DNA of 18,995 nucleotides from Planctomycetales bacterium (GTDB taxonomy: Bacteria; Planctomycetota; Phycisphaerae; SM23-33), in contig DAOVLS010000007.1 in NCBI GenBank assembly GCA_030631125.1, forward strand, positions 1-18,995, written 5' to 3'. Each line of letters starts with the position of its first letter. Position 1 is the stretch's first letter. Under the pieces are notes generated by a model, which was not told the DNA's origin, made no database searches, and saw only the letters and a list, made by a program, of their open reading frames with translations. Shown here one piece after another: positions 7,405-15,105 of this stretch. Position numbers and translations under genes: made by a program.

Positions 7405-7432
7405 TTGGCGTAGTCTGTCGAATTGTTATACT
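7405..7432 (+). promoter_or_regulatory. Probable sigma70-type promoter of tRNA-Ala
   Basis: TTGGCG (7405-7410) and TATACT (7427-7432) are separated by 16 bp. A transcript would start near 7439, about 10 nt before the mature tRNA 5' end. Position relative to the tRNA supports the call. Confidence 0.6.
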
Positions 7433-7449
7433 GTTGTCGCTGAAATCCT

Positions 7450-7522
7450 GGGGATGTAGCTCAGTTGGGAGAGCGGCTGGTTCGCAATCAGCAGGTCAGG
7501 GGTTCGAGTCCCCTCATCTCCA
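7450..7522 (+). tRNA. tRNA-Ala (anticodon CGC)
   Basis: The 73-nt cloverleaf is complete. Acceptor GGGGATG pairs with CATCTCC, including the G3:U70 wobble pair that is the alanine identity element. The D arm is GCTC-AGTTGGGA-GAGC. The anticodon stem GCTGG/TCAGC closes the loop TTCGCAA, giving anticodon CGC (codon GCG). The variable loop is AGGTC and the T arm is AGGGG-TTCGAGT-CCCCT. The discriminator is A. The 3' CCA tail is not encoded in full, so CCA-adding enzyme would be needed. It has its own promoter and terminator and so is a single-gene transcript. Confidence 0.96.
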
Positions 7523-7556
7523 TTTCAAAACCCGCCTTCCGGCGGGTTTTGAAATG
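7521..7556 (+). terminator. Strong intrinsic terminator of tRNA-Ala
   Basis: A perfect 16-bp stem (7521-7536 with 7541-7556) closes a TTCC tetraloop. The GC-rich top is CCCGCC/GGCGGG and is followed by TTTT within the descending arm. The stem includes the last two bases of the mature tRNA. Its A/T-rich base makes it work in either direction. Confidence 0.85.
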
Positions 7557-7557
7557 T

Positions 7558-7584
7558 CCTGAGCGAGCGGAACGAGTCGAAGGG
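7558..7584. repeat. Short REP-like intergenic sequence
   Basis: The 27 bp from CCTGAGCGAG to GTCGAAGGG resemble the CCT-GAG...GTCGAAGG type of short dispersed intergenic repeat that I recall from many bacterial genomes. It lies between the tRNA terminator and the M14 gene. Copy number cannot be judged here. Confidence 0.35.
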
Positions 7585-7629
7585 CATCACTCCCAGCCTG
7601 CAAACTGAATCGATAAGAGGAGCCGATAC

Positions 7630-8766
7630 GTGAACTGTCCGCCGACAATTGACTGCGACTTTCCGGGCGGGAATATTCTGGTCGAGAGGATAGAGGCCGA
7701 CACGGCCTATATCAGGCAGGACCTGCGCGACACAGAGGGCGACTGGTTTTACTGGTATTTCCGCGTGCGTGGTGCGGCGGGCAGGCGGATGCGGTTCCAG
7801 TTCACCGGCAGCGACGTGACAGGCGTCCTCGGCCCGGCCGTCAGTACCGACGGGGGCCGAGCGTGGACCTGGCTCGGGTGCGAGGCTGTCGAGAACGCCG
7901 GCTTCACGTACACCTTCGCCGCCGACGCCGAGGAAGTCCGCTTCTGCGTCGCCATGTCGTATCTTGAGGCGGACCTGCGGCGGTTCCTGGAACGGTTCGG
8001 TGACAACCCGCACCTGGAGCCGGGCGTCCTGTGCCGAAGCCGGAAGGGTCGGGAGATCGAACTGCTCCGCCTGGGCCGGCTCGACGGGGGTTGCGACGCT
8101 CGCGTACTGCTTACCTGCCGACATCACTGCTGCGAGATGATGGCCGGCTGGGTCCTGGAAGGCATTATGGAAACCGTCCTTGCCGCGGGCGACGACGGCG
8201 AGTGGTTCCGCGACAACGTTGAATTTCTCGTGGTTCCGTTTGTCGATAAGGACGGCGTCGAGGACGGCGACCAGGGCAAGAACCGCCAGCCACGCGACCA
8301 CAACCGCGACTATGAAGGCCTGAGTATCTACCCCGAAACGGGCGCACTGCGTAAGTTGGTTCCCGCCTGGTCGGCCGACCGGTTGCGGTTCGCGCTGGAC
8401 ATGCACTGTCCGTGGATTCGCGGCGAGGGTCACGAGGAGATACATTTTGTCGGAACGGCGAACGAGGAAAACTGGCGTCGCGTCGGGCGGTTTTCGGAAA
8501 TTCTCGAATCTGTCCAGACAGGCCCGCTTGTTTTCAAGGCAGAGAACAACCTTCCGTTCGGTCAGGGCTGGAACAAGGCAGAGAGTTTCGGCAAGGGCCG
8601 GAGTTTCAACGGATGGGCGGGCGAACTGCCCGGCCTGCGGTTTGCTTCGAGCATTGAGATCCCCTACGCCTCCGCCGGAGGCAGGGCGGTAACAGCCGAA
8701 ACCGCCAAGGCGCTGGGCCGGGACCTCGCACACGCGATACGCCGCTTCCTTGAGGAAGAATCCTGA
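7630..8766 (+). CDS. M14-family zinc carboxypeptidase, cytosolic-carboxypeptidase-like
   Basis: The 378-residue protein starts at GTG 7630, with AGAGGAG (7616-7622) 7 nt upstream. The N-terminal beta domain (about 1-125, with WFYWYFRVRGAAGRRMRFQF) resembles the domain that precedes the catalytic fold in CCP/AGBL-type M14 enzymes. The catalytic domain shows the zinc motif HxxE in RHHCCEM (H166, E169), the third ligand in ALDMHCPW (H259) and the general base in SSIEIPYA (E343). FVDKDGVEDGDQGKNRQPRDHNRD (split here at D209) carries the Asn/Arg substrate-binding region. No signal peptide is present. M14 enzymes remove C-terminal residues or cleave small amide substrates; bacterial CCP-like substrates are mostly unknown. 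The next gene has its own promoter, so this is probably monocistronic. Confidence 0.85.
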   Translation: MNCPPTIDCDFPGGNILVERIEADTAYIRQDLRDTEGDWFYWYFRVRGAAGRRMRFQFTGSDVTGVLGPAVSTDGGRAWTWLGCEAVENAGFTYTFAADAEEVRFCVAMSYLEADLRRFLERFGDNPHLEPGVLCRSRKGREIELLRLGRLDGGCDARVLLTCRHHCCEMMAGWVLEGIMETVLAAGDDGEWFRDNVEFLVVPFVDKDGVEDGDQGKNRQPRDHNRDYEGLSIYPETGALRKLVPAWSADRLRFALDMHCPWIRGEGHEEIHFVGTANEENWRRVGRFSEILESVQTGPLVFKAENNLPFGQGWNKAESFGKGRSFNGWAGELPGLRFASSIEIPYASAGGRAVTAETAKALGRDLAHAIRRFLEEES

Positions 8767-8787
8767 CGCGGGTGGACTGATGACAGA

Positions 8788-8816
8788 TTGCCGCCCGACG
8801 GCTACCGGGATACAAT
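8788..8816 (+). promoter_or_regulatory. Sigma70-type promoter upstream of xylA
   Basis: TTGCCG (8788-8793) and TACAAT (8811-8816) have an ideal 17-bp spacer. The predicted start near 8823 leaves a leader of about 37 nt. CTGTC (8818-8822) can pair with GACAG (8842-8846) just before the Shine-Dalgarno. No xyl operator-like palindrome is evident. Confidence 0.65.
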
Positions 8817-8859
8817 GCTGTCCTGCACCGTAAACTTACAAGACAGGAGATACAAAACC

Positions 8860-10173
8860 ATGGCAGAAGCATTTCCCGACGTTAAGAAAATCCAATACGA
8901 AGGCCCGGACTCGAAAAATCCCCTCGCCTTCAAGCATTACAATCCCGACGAACTCGTCGAAGGCAAGCCGATGGCTGAGCACCTGCGGTTCAGCGTCGCC
9001 TACTGGCACGCATTCCGCAACGCCGGAGCGGACCAGTTCGGCCAGCCCACGCGACTGATGCCGTGGGATGACGGGAGCGATTCAATCGAAAACGCCGCCA
9101 ATCGCGTTCGTGTGGCCTTCGAGTTCTTCGAGAAACTCGGCGTCCGATACTACTGCTTCCATGACCGCGACGTCGCCCCCGAAGGCGCTACGCTGGCCGA
9201 GAGTAACAAAAACCTCGACGAGATCGTCAAGGTGCTCAAGGCCGAGCAGGAACGGACCGGCGTGAAACTGCTCTGGGGCACTGCCTGCCTGTTCGCCCAC
9301 CCGCGTTACATGCACGGAGCCGCCACCAGTCCCAACGCCGACGCCTTCGCATACGCAGCCGCACAGGTCGCAAAGGCAATGGAAGTTACAAAAGAACTCG
9401 GCGGGGCAGGTTATACCTTCTGGGGCGGACGCGAAGGATACAAGAGCCTGCTGAACACCGACATGGGAAGGGAACTGGACCATCTGGGGCGGTTCCTCCA
9501 CATGGCGGTTGATTACAAGAAGCAGATCGGCTTCGACGGGCAGTTCTACATCGAGCCTAAACCCAAGGAGCCGACAAAGCACCAATACGACTCGGACGCG
9601 GCGGCGTGTTTCGCTTTCCTTCAGAAGTACGGACTGGTGAACCACTTCAAACTGAACATCGAGGCCAATCACGCCACGCTGGCAGGGCACACCTTCATTC
9701 ACGAGTTGGAGTTCTGCCTGGCCAACGGTATCCTCGGCAGCGTCGATGCCAATCGCGGCGACCTGCTGCTTGGGTGGGACACCGACCAGTTCCCGACGGA
9801 CCTGTACGACACGACCTTTGCGATGCTGGCGATCCTCTGGGCCGACGGTTTTACGACCGGCGGGTTGAACTTCGACGCCCACGTCGCCCGCGAGAGTTTC
9901 GAGCCTGTGGACCTGTTCCACGCGCACATCGGCGGGATGGACGCCTTCGCCCGAGGCCTGAAGTCCGCCGCCGCAATCCGCAAAGACGGCAGGATCGACG
10001 AATTTCTCGAACAGCGCTACGCCAGTTGGGACACCGGCATCGGCGAAGACATCAAGGCCGGCAAGGTCGGCTTCGCTGAATTGAGCGAATATATGCTAAA
10101 AAAAGGCGAGATTTCCCCAAATACGTCAGGCAGAGTCGAAATGCTCGAAAATATTGTCAACGAGCACATCTGA
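8860..10173 (+). CDS. xylA: Xylose isomerase
   Basis: This 437-residue class II enzyme interconverts D-xylose and D-xylulose (also D-glucose and fructose) in the cytoplasm, using two divalent metals. The start at 8860 follows ACAGGAG (8843-8849). An upstream in-frame ATG at 8815 or codon at 8788 would overlap the promoter. Catalytic residues sit in CFHDRDV (H101, D104). Metal and substrate residues are E232 and K234 ([16 protein letters not shown]), E268 and H271 ([12 protein letters not shown]), D296 (GSVDANRGD), D307 and D309 ([11 protein letters not shown]) and D339 (GLNFDAH). FWGGREGY is the family signature. All fall at the same numbers as in E. coli XylA. No xylulokinase or transporter is adjacent. 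It heads a probable operon with the beta-helix, MttB-type and serine hydrolase genes. Confidence 0.98.
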   Translation: MAEAFPDVKKIQYEGPDSKNPLAFKHYNPDELVEGKPMAEHLRFSVAYWHAFRNAGADQFGQPTRLMPWDDGSDSIENAANRVRVAFEFFEKLGVRYYCFHDRDVAPEGATLAESNKNLDEIVKVLKAEQERTGVKLLWGTACLFAHPRYMHGAATSPNADAFAYAAAQVAKAMEVTKELGGAGYTFWGGREGYKSLLNTDMGRELDHLGRFLHMAVDYKKQIGFDGQFYIEPKPKEPTKHQYDSDAAACFAFLQKYGLVNHFKLNIEANHATLAGHTFIHELEFCLANGILGSVDANRGDLLLGWDTDQFPTDLYDTTFAMLAILWADGFTTGGLNFDAHVARESFEPVDLFHAHIGGMDAFARGLKSAAAIRKDGRIDEFLEQRYASWDTGIGEDIKAGKVGFAELSEYMLKKGEISPNTSGRVEMLENIVNEHI

Positions 10174-10190
10174 CATAAGGAAATGGATAA

Positions 10191-12554
10191 ATGAAAAAGG
10201 TCCGGCAAATCATGTCACTCTGCCTGGTTGTATTTGCCGGCGGGTTCCTGCAATATGTAACCGCTGCCGAGATCGGTTCCGAAATCACAACCGGATGGGA
10301 ATCGGAGAGGTCGCTGGCCGATGGAATCCAGCCCCGTATGGGAAGGGGCATATCAAACACCGCCCCGGCCATCGCTTTTGACGTAATGGGCGACGGCAAA
10401 TGGACCATGATATGCGGAGAACTCTATGGAAAATTCTTCGGCTACTACTGGGACGGCCGGAAATGGATTCCTGACCGCTCCAGAGTCAACGGCCTGAAGG
10501 ATATCGGGGGCCATTCAGCGCCTGCCATCGTGCCGAATCTGACCGGCGAGAAGAAATGGACACTCATAGCCAGGAACAGCGCAGGGAAATTCTTTGGCTA
10601 TTGCTGGGACGGGACCAAATGGGCATCGGACCAGGCCGCTGTTAAAGGTCTGGACGCGATTTCGGGAAGGGCCTCCATTGCGATAATGAAGAATCTCAAA
10701 GGTTCCGGCAAATGGACTTTGATAAGCGGAAACGATGAGGGAACATTTAAGGGTTTCTGCCGGGACGGGGCTAAATGGGTTTCAGACGCATCGATAGTCG
10801 CCGGTCTGAAGGACGTGGGAAGCCGCTCCAAGGCAACGGCCGGTTTTGACGTATTCGGCGACAAGAAATGGATCCTGATTGCGGGAAACAGTTCGGGCCT
10901 GTTCACCGGCTACTACTGGGACGGGGCCAGGTGGGTCGCCGATCCTTCAAGAGCCAGGGAACTCGGAGACGGCAGGAAGTACGATGGCGACGGAACGGCG
11001 TGTCTGGTCTGTAACCTGCGAGGCGATAAGAAATGGGTGCTGATCGTCGGCTACGAAATCGGGAACCGCGGCTTCTTCTGCGACAGGGTCTCGAAGGAAA
11101 AGATTTCTCCGGTAAAAGACGTTGCCGTAACCCCTTTGGCCACGGCTGGGTATATAAGGTGGAAATATCCACGCACCTGGAATCACCGGGTCAGATACTC
11201 CGTCAACAAAGACATGAGCGACGCTGCCTGGTCCGATTGGCATGAGGACAGCAACTCGCCCGAAATCAAACTGCACAACCTGGCGCCCCAAACCACTTAC
11301 TACTATGAAGCACATACGTATGTACCGTGGGATATTGATGCCTGCGTCAAAAGCCCCGTCGCCGGTTTTACCACGCCGGCCGGTAAGAAACATATTCGCC
11401 TGAAACCGGGCGAGTCAATCCCGGATGCGATATATTCGCTTGCCCCCAAAGGAGGAACAGTCGAACTGCTGCCGGGAGTGCACAACGTTCACAAAACAAT
11501 CGTCATCAACAGGAACAATGTTACGATTCAGGGCACTCACGCCTCCGAGATAAGGGCCAACGACCCGACGAAGGACGTATTTGCGATACCGCATGAGAAT
11601 CCCCTTCCCGGCGAGCCCTGGAAGAAAATGCCCGTACTCGAAAACTTCGTATTCGAGGGATTTAAGGTTACCAGCACATTCAAGAAAGGCAGATCGTTAA
11701 TCCACGCCTGGAACGTGCGGAATGTAACCGTCGTAAGCCTGCTCAACACCTCTTATCTTTCTGCGATTATCAGATCGAATACAACGGGCGGGAGCACATC
11801 GGCCAGGAGCAAAAACATCATTGTCAGGCACAATACCATATTGAATTCCAACGTTGTCTTCGCCTGGACGCAGGACATTCATGTTCTCAATAACAGTTTC
11901 AAAGGCCCTCGCTCGTATATCCACATAGACAGGTCCAATAAGAACATCCACGTCATAGGAAACAAAGTGGACAAGAGGGGGGGCGGGTACGCCTGTATAG
12001 TCATGGACACCTCGACCAATTATAAGGTGCGCGATAATGTACTCATGGGCGGTCACTACGGCATACGCATAGCCGCGGGTCCCAGACATATACTAATAAC
12101 CAACAATACAATAACAGAAGGCTTGCAGTGTGGTATTCAAATTAACGAGCAGTGGGGGACAAGTGATGCGACGATCAAGAATAATCGCATCTATAACAAC
12201 AAAGGTCCCGGAATACTGGCAATGGAGCACGGATGGTCCGCAAGCAAGAATACCTATGGAGAGGCGGACGTAACAGACAACATAATCTACGGTAACGCCG
12301 GAGACGGCATCAAAGCGATAACCGGAATACGCTTGAACATAATGAATAACATAATCGCCGGGAATAAGGGATTTGGGGTAAGTCATACCGGCACGGGCAA
12401 ACGTGCCTGCAAACTTACTCTGACCGGCAACAACGTCTGGAACAACAAGGCCGGCAAGTACAGCGGCGTTCCGCCGGGCAAAGGCGACATCAGCGAAGAT
12501 CCGCTGTTTGCCGATCCGGCGAAGGGTGATTTTACTCCGAAGAAGGCAAAGTAA
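10191..12554 (+). CDS. Secreted propeller/FN3/right-handed beta-helix protein
   Basis: The 787-residue protein has a signal peptide (n-region MKKVRQ, hydrophobic core to about 22, likely cleavage after TAA at 26). Five repeats of about 52 residues follow (about 60-300), marked by tryptophans W71, W123, W175, W227 and W282 and by F.GY.WDG.KW..D..., which suggests a five-bladed, tachylectin-like propeller. A fibronectin type III-like domain spans about 309-397. From about 400, HIRLKPGESIPDAIYS and GGTVELLPGVHNV open a right-handed parallel beta-helix of NosD/pectate lyase type, with many N-N-x-I turns such as VRHNTILNSN, ITNNTITEG and IKNNRIYNN. Polysaccharide binding or lyase activity is plausible, but no catalytic residues can be assigned. 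AAGG (10177-10180) precedes ATG 10191, and the gap from xylA is 17 nt, so the two are probably co-transcribed. Confidence 0.85.
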   Translation: MKKVRQIMSLCLVVFAGGFLQYVTAAEIGSEITTGWESERSLADGIQPRMGRGISNTAPAIAFDVMGDGKWTMICGELYGKFFGYYWDGRKWIPDRSRVNGLKDIGGHSAPAIVPNLTGEKKWTLIARNSAGKFFGYCWDGTKWASDQAAVKGLDAISGRASIAIMKNLKGSGKWTLISGNDEGTFKGFCRDGAKWVSDASIVAGLKDVGSRSKATAGFDVFGDKKWILIAGNSSGLFTGYYWDGARWVADPSRARELGDGRKYDGDGTACLVCNLRGDKKWVLIVGYEIGNRGFFCDRVSKEKISPVKDVAVTPLATAGYIRWKYPRTWNHRVRYSVNKDMSDAAWSDWHEDSNSPEIKLHNLAPQTTYYYEAHTYVPWDIDACVKSPVAGFTTPAGKKHIRLKPGESIPDAIYSLAPKGGTVELLPGVHNVHKTIVINRNNVTIQGTHASEIRANDPTKDVFAIPHENPLPGEPWKKMPVLENFVFEGFKVTSTFKKGRSLIHAWNVRNVTVVSLLNTSYLSAIIRSNTTGGSTSARSKNIIVRHNTILNSNVVFAWTQDIHVLNNSFKGPRSYIHIDRSNKNIHVIGNKVDKRGGGYACIVMDTSTNYKVRDNVLMGGHYGIRIAAGPRHILITNNTITEGLQCGIQINEQWGTSDATIKNNRIYNNKGPGILAMEHGWSASKNTYGEADVTDNIIYGNAGDGIKAITGIRLNIMNNIIAGNKGFGVSHTGTGKRACKLTLTGNNVWNNKAGKYSGVPPGKGDISEDPLFADPAKGDFTPKKAK

Positions 12555-12587
12555 TCCTCGGCCGCAGGTTTCGGAAAGGCGCAGACT

Positions 12588-14060
12588 ATGATCATTCCAA
12601 ACAGGATTCGCAATTGTTCGCCGTCTTTTTCTCTATTGTCGCAAAGCCAGATTGAGGAAATTCACAATGCAGCCCTTGACGTGCTGGAACGCGTGGGTGT
12701 TGTTTTCCAGAGCGAAAAGGCCGTCGAGATTCTCCGTTCGGCCGGCTGTAAGATTGAGAAAGACAATCTGGTAAAGATACCGTCGCATCTGGTTGAGGAG
12801 GCCGTCGGGCTGACGCCTTCGTCCATTAGCGTATATAACCGCATCGGCGAACTCCAAATGAAACTGGAGGCCGATAACGTCTATTTCGGCGCGGGCGGTT
12901 CGTGTCCATACGTGGCCGAGATTGACGGCGAGCAAAAAAGTTTTACCTCCGAAGAATGCGCGAAGAACGCGCTGGTAACCGATGCGCTGAAGCACATCGA
13001 CTTCTACATGGCAATGGCGCATTGCAGCGACGTACCGGCAGAGTCGCGCGACGTGCGGGAAATCTTCACCGTGCTGACCAACACTATCAAGCCGATGATT
13101 ATCACGTCCCACACGGTAAAGAGCCTGGACGTGATAGTTGAGATGTGCGGCGTCATCTCCGGCTCGAAAGAGGCGTTTCTGAGCAAACCTTACATTATCT
13201 ATTACACTGAACCGGTCTCTCCGCTCCGGCATACCGCCCATTCGCTGGATAAACTCCTGACTGCCGCGGATTACGGACTTCCGATCCTCAATACCCCCGG
13301 CCCCATGTCCGGCGGTACCGCGCCGATAACACTTGTCGGCACACTGCTGTGCGGCGTATGCGAACTGCTCAGCGGGCTGGTCCTCGTTCAGAATTACAAG
13401 AAGGGAACCCCCATCATTTTCGGCGGCGTCTTCACCACGCTGGACATGAAGGGTATGATCTTCACCTATGGGGGCCCGGAACTGCAACTTATGAACACCG
13501 CCATCGCCCAGTTGACGCGGTTTTATGACATTCCGTCGTTCGGCACCGCCGGAGCGACGGATTCACACGAAATAGACGCCCAGGCCGCCTTTGAATGTGG
13601 AACGTCAATCCTCCTGAATGCCTTGTCGGGTTCCAACTTGGTCCATGACGTCGGCTGGATGAGTTCGGCCCAGACGACGTCCAACGAACTGCTGGTCCTG
13701 GGCGACGAGATAATCGGCTACACGGAGCGATACCTTTCGGGAATAGATACCTCCAGGATTCAGGACAGCATCAAAGAACTTGCCGAAGTCGGCCCCGGCG
13801 GCAGTTTCCTCGACAGGGACCTGACGCTGGAACTCTACAGAAAAGAAGTATGGTATCCGAAAATTATGACCCGGATATCCCATAAGGCCTGGATGGATTC
13901 CGAAAAGGTCCCGTTGAAGCAACGGTTGAAAAACGAAGTTGACCGGATTGTGAAAGAGCATCAGCCGACCCCCATCCCTGATGAAACCCAGCTCCGGGTC
14001 ATTGAAATGATCGAGACTTATGAGGCTGAACTCCAAAAAAGCAGCGGGCAGGGGGCCTGA
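12588..14060 (+). CDS. MttB-superfamily corrinoid methyltransferase (non-pyrrolysine)
   Basis: This 490-residue protein is a full-length trimethylamine methyltransferase-family enzyme. It presumably moves a methyl group from a quaternary amine such as glycine betaine or a related betaine to a Co(I) corrinoid protein. Typical segments are LERVGVVFQSEKAVEILRSAG (N-terminus), VYFGAGGSCPYV, NTPGPMSGGTAPITLVGT, FGTAGATDSHEIDAQAAFE and SGSNLVHDVGWM. There is no in-frame TAG, so this is the MtgB-like class rather than the pyrrolysine-containing archaeal MttB; the substrate is therefore uncertain. GGAAAGG (12573-12579) is 8 nt before ATG 12588. It lies 33 nt after the beta-helix gene and 1 nt before the hydrolase. 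No MttC-type corrinoid protein is adjacent. The RACo-like protein at 79-1959 could reactivate its corrinoid partner. Confidence 0.92.
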   Translation: MIIPNRIRNCSPSFSLLSQSQIEEIHNAALDVLERVGVVFQSEKAVEILRSAGCKIEKDNLVKIPSHLVEEAVGLTPSSISVYNRIGELQMKLEADNVYFGAGGSCPYVAEIDGEQKSFTSEECAKNALVTDALKHIDFYMAMAHCSDVPAESRDVREIFTVLTNTIKPMIITSHTVKSLDVIVEMCGVISGSKEAFLSKPYIIYYTEPVSPLRHTAHSLDKLLTAADYGLPILNTPGPMSGGTAPITLVGTLLCGVCELLSGLVLVQNYKKGTPIIFGGVFTTLDMKGMIFTYGGPELQLMNTAIAQLTRFYDIPSFGTAGATDSHEIDAQAAFECGTSILLNALSGSNLVHDVGWMSSAQTTSNELLVLGDEIIGYTERYLSGIDTSRIQDSIKELAEVGPGGSFLDRDLTLELYRKEVWYPKIMTRISHKAWMDSEKVPLKQRLKNEVDRIVKEHQPTPIPDETQLRVIEMIETYEAELQKSSGQGA

Positions 14061-14061
14061 A

Positions 14062-15084
14062 ATGGAAAGTGTGTTTCCCGGCGATGAGTGGGAACAGGCC
14101 GAGCCTGAGGAAGTCGGCATTGGCGCTGATAAGTTGGAGGCTGTTCGGCGTTGGTACGAGGACGAAGTCGGCGAGAATCCCTTCCGCGTAGTCATTGTGC
14201 GCGGCGGGCGAATGGTGTCCGAGTGGGAACAGGGCGTGCCGACCGATGAGAAGCGCAACATGGCCTCGGCGACCAAGAGCCTGTTTTCCTCCATTCTGGG
14301 CGTTGCCGTCGCCGAGGGAAAGATCGGTTCGGCCGACGATTTGGCGGTGGACTATTTTCCCGAGATGATGGACGTGCCCGAAGGCCGAGGCCCCAAAGAG
14401 GGTCGCTTCGCAAAGCCCGAAGACCGCGGCATTACACTCCGCCAACTAATCAGCAACACCTCCGGCTATATGAAGCCGGGCGAGACACCCGGCGGTATAT
14501 TCCACTACCAGACTTTCGGAATGAATATTCTCTGCCACGCGATCGAGGCGGCCTACGGGTTGTACGACAGCAGCGATCCGGACCGTCTGCCGGGCGTCGG
14601 CAAGTTAATCGAGGAGAAGATTCGCAACTCCATCGGCGGCGTATGGGCCCATCACTACACGGATTTCCAACACCCGCCGGGCGCAGCCAAGGACATCTTC
14701 GGACACAGCCCGCGCTGCGACTCCAGCGCCCGCGACATGGCCCGGATGGGGCTGCTTTGGCTGCACTTCGGGCGGTGGGACGACCAGCAGGTAATCCCGG
14801 AGGACTGGATGCGCCAAGCCACCAAAACTTCCCCGGATATCGTCGCCAATAACCCGCAGGACAAGTGGTGTTACGGCCACGGCTTCTGGACCAACGACCA
14901 CGGCGTTCTCTGGCCGACGCTACCAAAGGATTCATTTGCCGCCGCAGGTGCAGCGGGAAATCACATCTGGGTCTGCCCAAGCCTGGACATGGTCGTGGCA
15001 CAAAGTCCGAACCGAAGCCCGAAAGATGAGAGCAACGAGATCGCCGGCCCGCTGCTGGAGCGTATCGTGGCTGCGTGCGAATAA
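14062..15084 (+). CDS. Serine hydrolase of the beta-lactamase/penicillin-binding (class C-like) family
   Basis: The 340-residue protein starts at ATG 14062, one base after the MttB-type stop, with G-rich GGGCAGGGGG upstream as a likely Shine-Dalgarno sequence. The nucleophile motif SxxK is S69-A-T-K72 in NMASATKSLFSS. LISNTSGY follows the family pattern. The second motif is probably Y149 in HYQTFG, where the usual YxN asparagine is replaced by Thr. AAGAAGNHIWVCPSLDMVV near the C-terminus matches the third-motif region. No signal peptide is visible, so it is probably cytoplasmic and unlikely to give drug resistance; esterase or amidase activity is more likely. Tight coupling to the methyltransferase suggests a related substrate, for instance releasing a betaine-like compound from a conjugate, which is inference. 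It converges on the next gene with 21 bp between stops. Confidence 0.88.
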   Translation: MESVFPGDEWEQAEPEEVGIGADKLEAVRRWYEDEVGENPFRVVIVRGGRMVSEWEQGVPTDEKRNMASATKSLFSSILGVAVAEGKIGSADDLAVDYFPEMMDVPEGRGPKEGRFAKPEDRGITLRQLISNTSGYMKPGETPGGIFHYQTFGMNILCHAIEAAYGLYDSSDPDRLPGVGKLIEEKIRNSIGGVWAHHYTDFQHPPGAAKDIFGHSPRCDSSARDMARMGLLWLHFGRWDDQQVIPEDWMRQATKTSPDIVANNPQDKWCYGHGFWTNDHGVLWPTLPKDSFAAAGAAGNHIWVCPSLDMVVAQSPNRSPKDESNEIAGPLLERIVAACE

Positions 15085-15105
15085 GGTTTCGGCGTAAAGG
15101 GCGAA

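Noticed and set aside
7525..8733. Minus-strand frame of 402 codons over the M14 gene
   Set aside because: It is the antisense shadow of a gene with clear zinc ligands, ends in the tRNA terminator stem, and has no family features.
12588..14060. Possible pyrrolysine-containing MttB
   Set aside because: No in-frame TAG is present anywhere in the gene, so it is the pyrrolysine-free class.
14062..15084. Beta-lactamase giving antibiotic resistance
   Set aside because: No signal peptide, an altered second motif (YQT rather than YxN) and an operon with catabolic genes point to an esterase- or amidase-like hydrolase.
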